Source: Acanthamoeba sp. SK_2022b (taxonomy: Eukaryota; Discosea; Longamoebia; Acanthamoebidae). From it: 16,987 nt of DNA. The DNA lies in assembly GCA_027943245.1 (NCBI GenBank), contig JANDJZ010000970.1, forward strand, positions 1 to 16,987, given 5' to 3'. How positions within the stretch are numbered: the first letter of the stretch is position 1; every line of letters begins with the position of its first letter. Under the pieces are notes generated by a model. That model was not told where the DNA came from. It saw only the letters and a list, made by a program, of their open reading frames with translations, and ran no database searches. The translations under genes were made by a program, and so were the position numbers. Of the stretch, positions 8,582-16,987 are shown one piece after another.

Positions 8582-11500
8582 ATGAGCCTGCACGAGGCCA
8601 CGCGGCTCGGCGACAAGGAGCTAGTGAAGAAGCTGCTCAAGAAAGATGGACGCAAGAACTGTGTGAACCTCGAGGACGCCTACGGCCAGACGGCCCTCCA
8701 TATCGCCGCCGAGGAGGGCCACGCCGAGCTGGTTGCCTTCCTCGTGGACAAGTACGGCGCCAAGGTCAACGCCAGGGACCAGGCTGGCTGGACGCCCCTC
8801 TTCTGCGCCTGCAAGTGGGGGCGCGTGCGCGTGGCCGACCTCCTTCTACATCGCGGAGCCGACGCTGGCATGCGCTCAAACGACAACGCCACCGCCCTCC
8901 ACTACTTTGTGCGGCACGACTATCCCGCCGTGGGCGCTGCCGCCAGCGACGCTGCCCTCCCTATCCTCGCCCTGCGTGTCCTTCGCGCGCTACTCGACAG
9001 CGGCGCCGACCAGAACGCTCAGAACACCAACGGCGAGATCCCGCTCCACATCGCCGCCTACATCGGCGTTGCCTCCTCTGTCGAGGCGCTCCTCTCCCTC
9101 GGCTCCGCCGTCGACTCCACGGACCGGTACCCATACGACACAAGGGCCAACAACATGAAGCTGCGACCCATGCTCACCTTGTTGTCTGTTGTCTGTTGCC
9201 TGCGGAAGGAACGGCGAGACGCCGCTACACCACGCGGCGCGGCGCGGGCACATAAAAGTCATCACACTCCTACTCGACTACGGCGCTGACCGCACTATAC
9301 GCGGCTCCGACGCTGGCACGCCCAAAGAGGTTAATCTCTCTTCACCCTTATCATCATCATCATCATCATAAGTTTGTTTGTGTTCACGCCACGTGGTCTC
9401 TGAATGTGCAGTTGGCGGAGAGCTCGAAGCAGACGGAAGCTGCTCAGCTGCTGGAGACGTATGTGCCGGTCCCGCCCACGCTCGCCCAACAGGCAGTTCT
9501 GGGCTCGGCCCGCGGGCTGCGGGATGATAGCAGCAATGGGGCCGGGGGAGGACCGAGTAGCGGCAGCATCACAAGCAGACGCGGGGGCGGCGGAGGCAGC
9601 GCGCTAGGGGGCAGCGTTGCTGCCGCCGTTGCTGCCGGCGGGCCGTTAAAGGTGAAGATGATCCTACTCGGCGACCCATCGACGAGCAAGTCGCAGATAC
9701 TGGCCTCGTACGCGCGGTCCAACGGCAAGCTACGGCAGACGGCGGCGCCGGACGGGGACGAGCGCGGCCTCCAGCTCGAGGGCGAGCTCGCCCTCGACGG
9801 GCGCTCCGTCGCAGTCGAGCTCATCGACGCCCCACTGGCCGACTCAGCCCGCGCCAGCCTTATGCCCCTCACCACCGTCTTCCTCGTCTTCTTCTCCGTC
9901 ATCGATCCCGATTCCTACGCCAACGCCCTCAAAAAGGTACTCATCGCCATGCCTCTCTTCCACGCGTATGTTGGGCCCGTTGCTGACGCCTCCCTTGCTC
10001 TTTGGACCAAGTGGGTGTCGGAGGCGTGCTACCACTGTCCGGGAACGTCGTGCGTGCTGGTGGGGCTCAACGCGCACCAGCGTAACGACCCGGGGACGAT
10101 TAAGCAGCTCAAGAACCGGGGCATTGCACCCATCACGGCTGCGCAGGCGACGGAGCTGGCCAAGCGAGCCAAGGCCATCAAGTACGTCGAGTATGCCCAA
10201 CACGAGACCGGGCCCGCGGCTTTGTTCGAGGATGTTGTGCGAGCCGTCGTGTTCCCCACGACGCGCCTCCACAAGGAAATGGCTAAGCGCGAGCGGATGC
10301 TGGAGAAGGTGCGCACCGAGGTTGCCATCGCCATGGCCGAGAACAAAGGCGAGCTCTCCTTCAAGAAGAAGGGCTGGGACAGCACTCACATCCCCAAGAG
10401 CTTCGGCAAGGACATGCGCGACATCCGCAAACTCGTACTCTCCCCATCCACATGCTCATTCAAACCAAACCAAACCAAACCAAACCCGCGCTAACAACAC
10501 AAACAAACAGGTACTCAGTGACAACAAGTTGTTCTTCTTCCCCCTAGCCCTGCTGGAGCTCACCAAACTGCAGACCCTCGAGCTCCGCAACAACACGCTC
10601 ACCTACCTCCCGGACACCCTTCCCCGGTACGCGCTATTGCTGCAACCTCCATTCGCGCCCATCCTCACAATTTCCGTGGGGGCGTGTCTTGTCGCGTGGC
10701 GTGTACAGGATGTCATCTCTTAAAAAGCTGGATGTGGAGAACAACCAGCTGTCGGCGCTGCCAGGCGAGATGGGGGCGATGACGCACCTGGAAGAGCTTA
10801 AGCTGAGGGGCAACATGCTCGACCAGTTCCTGCCGCCCGAGGCGCAGGCCAACGGCACGCGCGGTATCCTGGCCTATCTGCGCGACCTCCACAAGGGCGC
10901 CGAGCGCTGCTACCGCATGAAGATCATGTTCGTCGGCAAGGAGGCCGCGGGCAAAACTTCAGTACGCAATCCCCATCTTCATCTCACCATCGCTGTTTGC
11001 TGCTGTTTGTCTGTGCTGCAGATGCTGATGTATGGTGGACGGTGTGGTGTGCAGTTGTCGTACTTTTTGCTGAACAACAAGAAGATGGAGCGTACCCCGC
11101 TGTCGACGGACGGAATCGACATTAACAGCTGGGAGATCCCGTTCTCGGACGTGGAACCGGAGCTGGGGGAGAAATACATGAAGGACAACTGGTCCAACAA
11201 GCCCATCAGCTTCTCCGTGTGGGATTTTGCCGGGCAGGAGGTCTACTACAGCACTCACCAGTTCTACCTCTCGCGACGCAGCATGTACCTCGTCGCCTTC
11301 AACCTCATGGACGAGGACATCCTCAAAGGTGCTGCACCTCCCCTCGCCCCGCCCCACACGCCACCTCATGAGACACGCGATCGGGGCTCTCACTGGGGGA
11401 GATAAACAGGGGACTACCACAGGGTGTCGTACTGGCTGCAGAGCGTGACCGCCAAGGCGCGCGGGGCGCCGGTGGTGGTGGTGGGCACGCGAGCCGACAT

Positions 11501-14500
11501 GTGCCAGCCCAACGAAATCGCCGACGTCTTCGCCAAGATGCAGCAACAGTTTTCCCACTTTGGCGTCAAGCACTACCTCGCCGTCAGCTCTCATACCGGC
11601 AAGGGCCTCAAGTACGTGACGCGTGACACACAACCCGATGCGGCACTCGGCGGAGTGTTAACAAACGGTCGGTGGGGTGCGCACAGGGAGCTGAGGACCA
11701 CGTTGATCGAGCTGGCCCTGAAGCAGCGCACCATGGGCGAGCAGATTCCGCGCGCCTACCTCGAGCTCGAGGGCCTCGTCCAGCGCAGGCGGCAGGAACT
11801 CCTCGTATGCGTCGCCCTCCCTCAATTTTGTTGAAGTGGGTCGAGCCTCGGCGTGACGTGGCGTATGGATGCGCGTGTGCAGTCGGCCAAGCGGCCTCCT
11901 ACGCTGCCCTTCGGGGAGTACCGCATGATGGCCCTCCACGCGCTGCGTATCGACGACGAGGCCCTGCTCCGTGCCACAGAGTTCCTGCACGAGCTGGGCT
12001 CCCTCGTCTACTTCCGCAAGCCCGGTCTCTCCGACATCGCCATCCTCGATCCTCACTGGTACCCCTCCCTCATGCGCCATTTCAAACACACGCACGAATA
12101 ACGAGACGGTTGTGTCGTGACGCAGGTTGACGCAGGTGATGGCGACGGTGGTGTCGTCGAAGACGTCGCTGGACCGGGGCATACTGCACCACAAGTTCCT
12201 GACGTCGCACATATGGAAGGGCGAGCTCTACCCGCCGCACCTGCACGAGACGCTGCTGCTGCTGCTCGAGAAATTCCAGATCATGTTCCGCATGCGGCGC
12301 AAGCGCCAGGTCCTGCGCGCGGTGCAGGACACGGTGGGCCCGACGCCCAACCAGCTCTCGTTCAAGGCCGGCGACAAGATCCTCCTGCTCGAGAAGGCCA
12401 AGGTGGGCAAGTGGTGGAAGGGCCTCCACAACGGACACGTCGGCTATTTCCAGCAGACTCATATCTGCGAGACCCGCGAGCCTGCCGAGTTCACGCTCGA
12501 GGACGAGTCCCTCATTCCCTGCCTCCTCCCCACCGACGCCCCGTCCGGTACGACTCCCTCGGTCCCTCGATGGGCTTTTCTCTTTATTTTATCCTTTTCA
12601 ACATCTGAGTAAGCGCTAACAAATCAATACAAACAATGAAATATATAATAATAATAATTATAATTGTACATATTATAATAAAAAACAGGCACGGACAAAC
12701 ACTGGCCGGCACACGAGGACGAGGTGCGACAGATCGGGCGGCGGTGGCGGTTCGACTTCCTGCCGCTGCCTTTCTTCCCGCAGCTCATCGTGCGGCTGCT
12801 GCACTTCCTCGAGTCGCGCGTGCACTGGCGCTACGGGCTGGTGGTGGAGCACGAGCGAGCCTACGCGCTGGTGCAGGTGCATCACAGCGAGGGCCACCTG
12901 TCCGCGCTGGTGCGAGGCGAGGACGAGGGCGAGATGTCCGAGCTCATGGGCCTGCTCGAGGAGGAAGTCGACACGCTGCGCGAGTGGTTCGGCGTGACCT
13001 TCACCGAGGTCGCCGCACCGTGCCCTCACTGCTACCGCGAGCGTCTGACCCAGCCGCACCACTTTGCCGTCGACGCGCTCGAAGGGGCGTCGGCCAACGA
13101 CGTGGCCGGCCTCGAGTGCCCGCGTGCCCCGGTCCCCGTGACGGTGCCGCTGCGCGAGGTTGCCCCGGACATCGCCATGTCGGGCTATGCCAAGATCGCC
13201 TATGGCGACCTACAGCTGGCCGACCTCCTCGGCGAGGGCGCCTACGCCGACGTCTTCCGCGGCACCTTCAACGCCGAGACCGTCGCCGTCAAGAAGCTCA
13301 AGAACACCAAGGGCTTCAAGGAGTTCCGTACTGAGGTCAAGTTCATGAGGTATGCACCTTCCTTTTCTTTATTCTTTTGGGTTGCATCAAACCAACTTAG
13401 AATTGATTTAATATTAATAATATTAATAAAAAACACCACAAAATTCGTGAACGTGCAGTGGCGAGGAGCACGAGAACATCGTGTCGCTGCGAGGCGTGTG
13501 CCTGAACCCGCCGTGCGTGATCACCGAGTTCATGGAGCTGGGCAACCTGCACGGCTACCTGGACGACCAACGCAACGTCATTGAGTGGCGGCAGGTCATC
13601 GCCCTGGCTCGTGACATCGCCTGCGGCATGCACTTCCTCCACACCCAGACCCCGCCCAAGATCCATCGCGACCTCAAGAGCCCCAACATTCTGGTTCGTG
13701 CCGTTGATCGTTTGGGTTGAGCTGATTGGGTCGAGTGGCTGACGTCGCGTGGCGCAGTTGGGACGAAGGAATGAGCGGCTGGTGGCCAAGGTGGCCGACT
13801 TTGGAACGTCGCGGTCGCTGGCGCCGACGATCGGCGGTCGCATGGTCGACAATCCGATCTGGCTGGCGCCCGAGGTCATGCGGAACGAGGAGTACACGGA
13901 GAAGGCGGACGTCTACTCGTTCGGGATCATCCTGTACGAGCTCTACACGCGCGCCTTCCCGTTCGGCCGCAAGACACGCTTCCAGATCGAACTCGACGTC
14001 GTCGCGGGTCTCCGCCCCGACCTCCCCGCCGACTGCCCCCCGGCCTGGGCCGCCCTCGCCAAGGCACTCGCCCACCACGCGGCACACCCACACCCACACC
14101 CCACGCGGCACGTCATTAACGCGTGAAAGTATTGCAGGAATGCTGGGACGACGACCCGAGAGTGCGGCCGTCGTTCGAGCAAATCCTGGAGCGGCTCGGC
14201 GAGAAGGGCGGGGCGGGGCTGGTGGCGCCGGTGGCCTATCGCGCAGTCAGCGAATTCTCCTACTTGCCGCCACTAGCCTCGAACATCGTCGGCACCGCCG
14301 CAGATCTGATGTCGCTCTACTCGTTGGCTTCCTCGTCGAGCGCGACCACTGCCGCGCCCCCTGCCGCGAGCAAGGTGCCGCGGGGCGATCTCGTGTTCGT
14401 GCCGGACGTGTCGGCACCCTACAGCCCGTCGGCCTCGCCCGTCGCGCTGCTCCACTGCTGCCTCCCGCTCTCGCTCTCGCTCGACGCCCTCACCACACAC

Positions 14501-16331
14501 TTCGAGCCCATCGATTTTGATCGTACGCTCGCTCTCTATTTAATCTATTTATTTATTATTATCTTAATTTTATTAATTTATTGCATACTTCACGCTGTAC
14601 AGAATACTACGTGTCGCGTCATGTGGCCGCCGCGGTCGAGGCCCAGAGCAAGGGCGAGCCGAGGTCGCCGTCGATCGAGAGCGAGGGTCCAATGAGCTCG
14701 GCCGTCGCCCGCTCCGCTCCGTCCAAGCGCAGCGGGACCGACGCCGGCGACGTGACTCCCGCCCCGCCCTCTGCCCTCTCGTCCTCGTCCTCGACCTCAT
14801 CGATGGACGACGCGTCTGTCGCGGCCGCTGAGCGGTCGCGAGGGCGGACCGAGGTCGTAGTGGAGCGAGGCCGCGGTTGGCAGCCGCCCGCGCTGCCCGC
14901 GATCCCGCTCGTCTCCGAATTCGGCCTCGCCCGCATCCTCGAGGGACCGCCGGGCGCCCTTCCCGCCGCCGCCTCCAAACTCGACAACTCGTACACAGCC
15001 GTCGACACGACACGGTGACACGAGATGGGAATGCTGACTATGTGTTGTTGCGTGCGTGTGGGTGGGGTGGGGTGGGGCAGGGCGGAGGTGAAGGATGAGT
15101 GGGAGGTGGTGGTGCAGGTGGAAGCCCTCTGGCTGGACCGGCGCGCGACGGCCCATGTTCGCAGCGCCGGCCCGGACGCGGAGGACCTGGGCCGCGTCGT
15201 CGCGCAGACGGTCGAGACGCAGGGCCGCTTCGTCCACCACCCGACTGACACATCTGCCCTCCTGATCGGCTCCGTCGCCCGCCTCGGCGCCTCAGCGCAG
15301 GCCCACGCCCTTGCCCACGTACACGACGCGACACTACACTACACGACACGACACGAGCCAGTAGGCGTAAGAATGCTGAGAACATGTGTTACTCCATGTG
15401 CGCGCAGGAGGGCGCGCGTGTGGTTGCATGCGGTTCGATGCGTGGAGTGGCGCTGGCGCTGTCCGGCAGCGGGGAGGTGGTGGGCGAGCAGCTGCTGCCG
15501 GCCACGGGAACGGCAGTCGTGCCGCCTTGCGTGCCGCTTGTGCCGGTGCCCGTCGCCCTCTCGCCCGAGCTGGCTCTCCTGGCTGTCGACCTCTCGGCCT
15601 CGCTTCACCACGCCGAGCGGCTCCTGCAGGCCGGCGGCGCCGGCCAAGAGTGCAGCGTGCTGGTGGTCGGCTGCGGGCGCGTGGGTCTCATGACGCTGGC
15701 CTTCGTGCGACGGGTGGCGCCCAAGGCGCGCGTACTCGCCGTCGACGTCTCGCTCGAGCGCATCAACCTGGCCCACACGCTCGTCGCCAAGCCCGACACC
15801 GTCAAGCAAATGTACGCCTGCCCATGCCCACACAAAGAAAAAATTTACTTATTATTATTATTATTATTTCATTTAACAACAAAACGAAAACAGGGATGCA
15901 CAGCAGTGGGCGGAGCTGGTGGCGTTCGTGAGGGCACACACGAGCGGCCGGGGCGCCGATGTCGTCCTCAACTGCACTGTGGCGCCCCACACCGAAACGG
16001 CTTCGATACTGGCCGCCCGCAGGGTGCGGCCGCTTCCCCGCCCCCAACGCCCATTCGCAGCTCCGTCACTTCTCATACGGGTTGAGCGTGTGCGGTTGCG
16101 TGTTGCGTGTTGCAGGGAGGAACGGTGGTGCTGTCGTCGCGACATCAGGTGAACAGGGAGCAGCTGCTGGGCGGGCTGGGCGGCGACGTTGAGCTCGTGG
16201 TCGGTGGCGGCGGCGCGGTGCCGAGCGTGGTGGAGGCTGTGTTCGAGCTGCTCCTAGCCGACCGACCGCTCAACGCCCTCTTCTCTGCCATCGCCCGCCT
16301 CCCGCCCTCCACGTCGCCCCTGTCACCATGA
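8582..16331 (+). CDS. giant Roco kinase fused to a KDD-like dehydrogenase domain (20 exons)
   Basis: Exons: 8582-9126, 9209-9329, 9412-9936, 10012-10434, 10511-10626, 10709-10961, 11055-11328, 11410-11611, 11687-11804, 11883-12058, 12126-12547, 12689-13349, 13459-13693, 13758-14063, 14138-14522, 14603-14990, 15081-15318, 15408-15811, 15894-16023, 16116-16331. Every phase agrees; 6138 nt, about 2045 residues, ending in TGA. Order: ankyrin repeats (33-242), Gly/Ser linker, degenerate Rho GTPase (300-480), LRR (525-615), ROC (646-835), COR-A, SH3 (980-1032), COR-B (1059-1180), kinase (1231-1482), Ser/Ala/Pro linker, KDD-like domain (1691-2040). Roco proteins are GTP-regulated kinases related to LRRK2 and Dictyostelium Rocos. 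The fusion is supported by open exons across the kinase-KDD linker and no stop or promoter between them; splitting into two genes remains possible. Confidence 0.85.
8678..9465 (+). other. ankyrin-repeat region of the Roco protein
   Basis: Five full ankyrin repeats and a capping helix are visible over exons 1-3. They start TALHIAAEEGHAELVAFLVD, WTPLFCACKWGRVRVADLLL, ATALHYFVRHD, EIPLHIAAYIGVASSVEALL and ETPLHHAARRGHIKVITLLL, and end GTPKELAESSKQTEAAQLLE. The third repeat carries an Ala-rich insertion. The fifth is only complete after removing intron 1 (9127-9208), and the cap after removing intron 2 (9330-9411, with a TCA microsatellite). Ankyrin repeats bind protein partners and are typical of LRRK1/2-like Rocos. 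Confidence 0.85.
9649..10260 (+). other. degenerate Rho/Rac-type GTPase domain (pseudo-GTPase)
   Basis: After removing intron 9937-10011 the chain follows the Rho fold end to end. It has VKMILLGDPSTSKSQIL for the P-loop strand, VAVELIDAPLAD for switch II, SYANALKKWVSEACYHCPGT, the Rho insert ending PITAAQATELAKRAKAIKYV, EYAQHETGPAALFEDVVRAV, and a C-terminal FP. Key nucleotide residues are lost. The P-loop second Gly is Ser (GDPSTSKS, residues 309-316), DTAGQ is DAPLA (from residue 361), and the TKxD specificity motif is LNAH (416-419). It probably does not hydrolyse GTP and may be a binding module. Confidence 0.8.
10345..10850 (+). other. leucine-rich repeats of the Roco protein
   Basis: Spliced exons 4-6 give about three to four LRR units: HIPKSFGKDMRDIRKLVLSD, NKLFFFPLALLELTKLQTLE, LRNNTLTYLPDTLPRMSSLK and KLDVENNQLSALPGEMGAMT, then LEELKLRGNML. 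Phases 0, 2 and 2 at the junctions are consistent. This is short for a Roco LRR. It sits directly before ROC, as in the family. Confidence 0.85.
10461..10485. repeat. (CAAAC)5 array in Roco intron 4
   Basis: Five CAAAC units lie in the 76-nt intron 10435-10510. The unit is a rotation of the sense-strand pentamer found in intron 14 of the neighbouring kinase gene, in the same transcript orientation. Confidence 0.9.
10916..11804 (+). other. ROC GTPase domain
   Basis: Exons 6-9 give an apparently functional ROC domain. The P-loop is GKEAAGKTS (653-661), the switch II motif WDFAGQE starts at 717, and the G4 motif TRAD starts at 779, with VSSHTGKGL as the G5-like SxK/G region. Unlike the upstream Rho-like domain, every guanine-nucleotide motif is kept. 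ROC binds GTP and, with COR, sets dimerisation and kinase activity. Intron 6 (10962-11054) cuts exactly after the P-loop Ser. Confidence 0.9.
11883..13130 (+). other. COR domain interrupted by an SH3 domain
   Basis: COR-A runs through LPFGEYRMMALHALRIDDEA, FLHELGSLVYFRKPGLSDIA and ILDPHWLTQVMATVVS (the last formed only after splicing 12059-12125), and ends in HLHETLLLLLEKFQIMF. An SH3 domain then follows (residues 980-1032, QLSFKAGDKILLLEKAKVG, WWKG, VGYFQQTHI). COR resumes with LIPCLLPTDAP, the point where Roco proteins read L(I/V)P.LLP, then FLPLPFFPQLIVRLLHFLES, WRYGLVVEHE and a CPHC pair. The SH3 is therefore an insertion between the two COR halves and does not follow COR. Confidence 0.78.
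13189..14210 (+). other. TKL-type protein kinase domain of the Roco protein
   Basis: Exons 12-15 encode a complete kinase. It has a glycine loop GEGAYADV (from 1240), VAVKK with the catalytic Lys at 1260, HRDLKSPN (from 1348), DFG (1371-1373), APE (from 1394), DVYSFGIILYEL, and the closing ECWDDDPRVRPSFEQI. The wording of HRDLKSPN, WLAPEV and ECWxxDPxxRPSF is typical of tyrosine-kinase-like kinases of the Roco group. All catalytic residues are present, so activity is expected. Confidence 0.92.
14064..14137 (+). other. GC-AG intron 14 of the Roco gene
   Basis: The kinase reads CPPAWAALAK then ECWDDDPRVRPSF when bases 14064-14137 are removed, which matches the family without gap. The donor is AAG|GCACTC, with no usable GT at this point, and the acceptor is TTGCAG. 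Both junctions are phase 0. Keeping the intron would put a His/Pro-rich run and a TGA inside the kinase. Confidence 0.8.
14523..14602 (+). other. AT-rich Roco intron 15 in the kinase-KDD linker
   Basis: This 80-nt intron joins the exon ending EPIDFD to the one starting QYYVSRHV. It is extremely AT-rich (runs of TTTATTTATT type), like introns 11, 12 and 18, which makes the exon limits easy to see. It is the only intron in the low-complexity linker between the kinase and the dehydrogenase-like domain, so it is the junction to test for the fusion. Confidence 0.75.
14908..16331 (+). other. L-erythro-3,5-diaminohexanoate dehydrogenase-like (KDD) domain
   Basis: Residues about 1691-2040, close to the roughly 345-residue length of bacterial KDD (EC 1.4.1.11, lysine fermentation). 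Matches to the family pattern, from memory, run in order. FGLARILEGPPGALPAAASK and LDN correspond to the YGxHRV..P.G.LP..A..LDN opening. DEWEVVVQVEALWLD, LAVDLSASLHHAERLLQAG, the Rossmann VLVVGCGRVGLMTL (GxGxxG at 1884-1889), ADVVLNCTVAPHTETASILA and ARRGGTVVLSS follow. The most conserved enzyme segment, HNPVTGSGGMLIG, is HHPTDTSALLIG here (1769-1780), and the late GNGYT-like motif is VVGGGGAV. NAD binding is plausible; catalysis is doubtful. A generic medium-chain dehydrogenase is the alternative. Confidence 0.75.
15325..15357. repeat. short ACACT/ACACG pentamer run in Roco intron 17
   Basis: The intron 15319-15407 contains a run of ACACT and ACACG units in sense orientation. ACACG is a rotation of the sense-strand unit of the 19-copy array in intron 11 of the STE20-like kinase gene. 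Confidence 0.8.
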
Positions 16332-16908
16332 CCGCCTCTTTCAGCTTGTTCACACCACCAACCTTGATATCAAATAGTTAGATTAACCAAGAGAGATTTT
16401 AATTGATAACAGTTTTCACCACACCACCCACCCCAGAGGGGACCCTACCCACTATTGGAGAAGGGCCTTTGGCCCGCCTGTGGTGAGACAACGTTGCCTG
16501 TCTTGGGGGCACCATCGTCGGTGCAAGCCCATCCCAACGTGTGCTGATCATGTGGTTTCTCTCCGCCCTGGGATGCCCACCACATCAGTGTAACAGATCG
16601 GCAGTAGACGACGAGGCAGTAGACTCGCCAGGAGAGGTGGACCCCTTCCCAAATTGGGGTAGGCCCGGAGGGCCGCCTGTGGATGGTGTGTGGTGGTGTG
16701 GTGGTAGTGTGTGTGGTGTGGGTGTGTGTGGCTCAGTTGTCCCGAGTGCCAATCTCACCGGTGGAACAGATGCGAGCGCTGTAGCGACGAGACATCACAT
16801 CATCGCCAATGGCCGAGGAGCCTTCACCGACGGCTCAGACTGAGGCCATGTGCTCGTGCGAAGGAGACGTGACGGGGCAGGAAGACAATACAATGCAGCT
16901 CTTGTTTA
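16332..16908. other. intergenic region with a diverged duplicated hairpin element
   Basis: No convincing gene is seen between the Roco stop and the partial gene at the right edge, which converge here, so both 3' UTRs should lie in it. The stretch is GT/GC-rich with runs of TGTG near 16685-16730. It holds two related elements of about 48 bp and another small hairpin (GCACC 16509-16513 with GGTGC 16520-16524). An open frame of 100 codons (16541-16843) crosses it but has low-complexity composition and no recognised domain. No exact AATAAA is seen for the Roco gene. Confidence 0.5.
16436..16682. repeat. two diverged copies of a ~48-bp element with stem-loops
   Basis: Copy 1 (about 16436-16483) and copy 2 (about 16634-16682) share GGACCC, CCCA, ATTGG and the ending GCCTGTGG at matching spacing. 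Each has a 5-bp stem with a 3-base loop: GGGCC-TTT-GGCCC at 16463-16475 and GGCCC-GGA-GGGCC at 16662-16674. The stems are inverted relative to each other, so pairing is kept while sequence changes. Translated, the copies read DPTHYWRRAFGPPV and DPFPNWGRPGGPPV, but in different frames. Confidence 0.6.
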
Positions 16909-16987
16909 CTAGGTGCTATGGTCGGCGGCGGACAAGTGGGCGCGGATGGCGAAGACGACCTCGGCCTTGGTCGCGCCCCAGCTGAGG
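16909..16987 (-). CDS. C-terminal end of an unidentified minus-strand gene (partial)
   Basis: The minus strand from the window edge reads LSWGATKAEVVFAIRAHLSA followed by ADHST and a TAG at 16911-16909. The codons have the strong third-position G/C of the true genes nearby and the segment looks like an amphipathic helix ending a soluble protein. No family can be assigned from 25 residues. The start lies to the right of the window. Confidence 0.45.
   Translation of the reverse strand, partial: LSWGATKAEVVFAIRAHLSAADHST

Noticed and set aside
12127..12608. COR/SH3 exon read through to a stop, ending the protein before the kinase
   Set aside because: The donor at 12548 and acceptor at 12688 are in phase and restore the COR sequence into COR-B and the kinase.
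16541..16843. 100-codon + strand frame in the right intergenic region
   Set aside because: Gly/Val/Cys-rich low-complexity content, no recognised domain and no splice support; kept only as part of the hairpin-element finding.

Overview
The window looks like nuclear DNA of a GC-rich, intron-dense amoebozoan, most likely Acanthamoeba or a close relative. The signs are GC-rich exons with strong third-position G/C, many short introns (about 67-210 nt) whose donors are mostly GTACG-like, a eukaryotic V-ATPase subunit, a Roco-family kinase and a STE20-type kinase. The species is an inference. All gene models here were spliced by hand and rest on open frames, matching intron phases and protein-family continuity, not on transcripts.

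Layout. (1) 1-732: the extreme 3' end of an upstream gene, probably on the + strand, with a 270-bp tandem duplication (136 bp seen twice, identical), then a short convergent intergenic stretch. (2) 733-5452, minus strand: a 20-exon gene for a STE20-like kinase of about 928 residues with the order coiled coil, SH3, B-box zinc finger, linker, kinase. (3) 5453-5774: short spacer with a CRE-like palindrome. (4) 5775-7778, minus strand: V-ATPase subunit B, five exons, 503 residues. (5) 7779-8581: divergent promoter region with a perfect 8-bp inverted repeat. (6) 8582-16331, plus strand: one 20-exon gene for a protein of about 2045 residues with the order ankyrin repeats, degenerate Rho-type GTPase, LRR, ROC, COR split by an SH3 domain, TKL-type kinase, linker, and a full-length domain like L-erythro-3,5-diaminohexanoate dehydrogenase (KDD). 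(7) 16332-16908: no convincing gene, but a diverged duplicated element with flipped hairpin stems. (8) 16909-16987: the last 25 codons of an unidentified minus-strand gene.

The main discovery candidate is the giant Roco protein. It joins two GTPase folds (one decayed, one intact), a kinase with all key residues, and a dehydrogenase fold from lysine fermentation that keeps its NAD-binding motif but has lost several residues conserved in the enzyme family. It could be a cofactor- or metabolite-sensing Roco kinase. Other points are three GC-AG introns sharing a GCACT donor, an SH3 inserted inside the COR domain, and matching pentanucleotide arrays in introns of two neighbouring genes.
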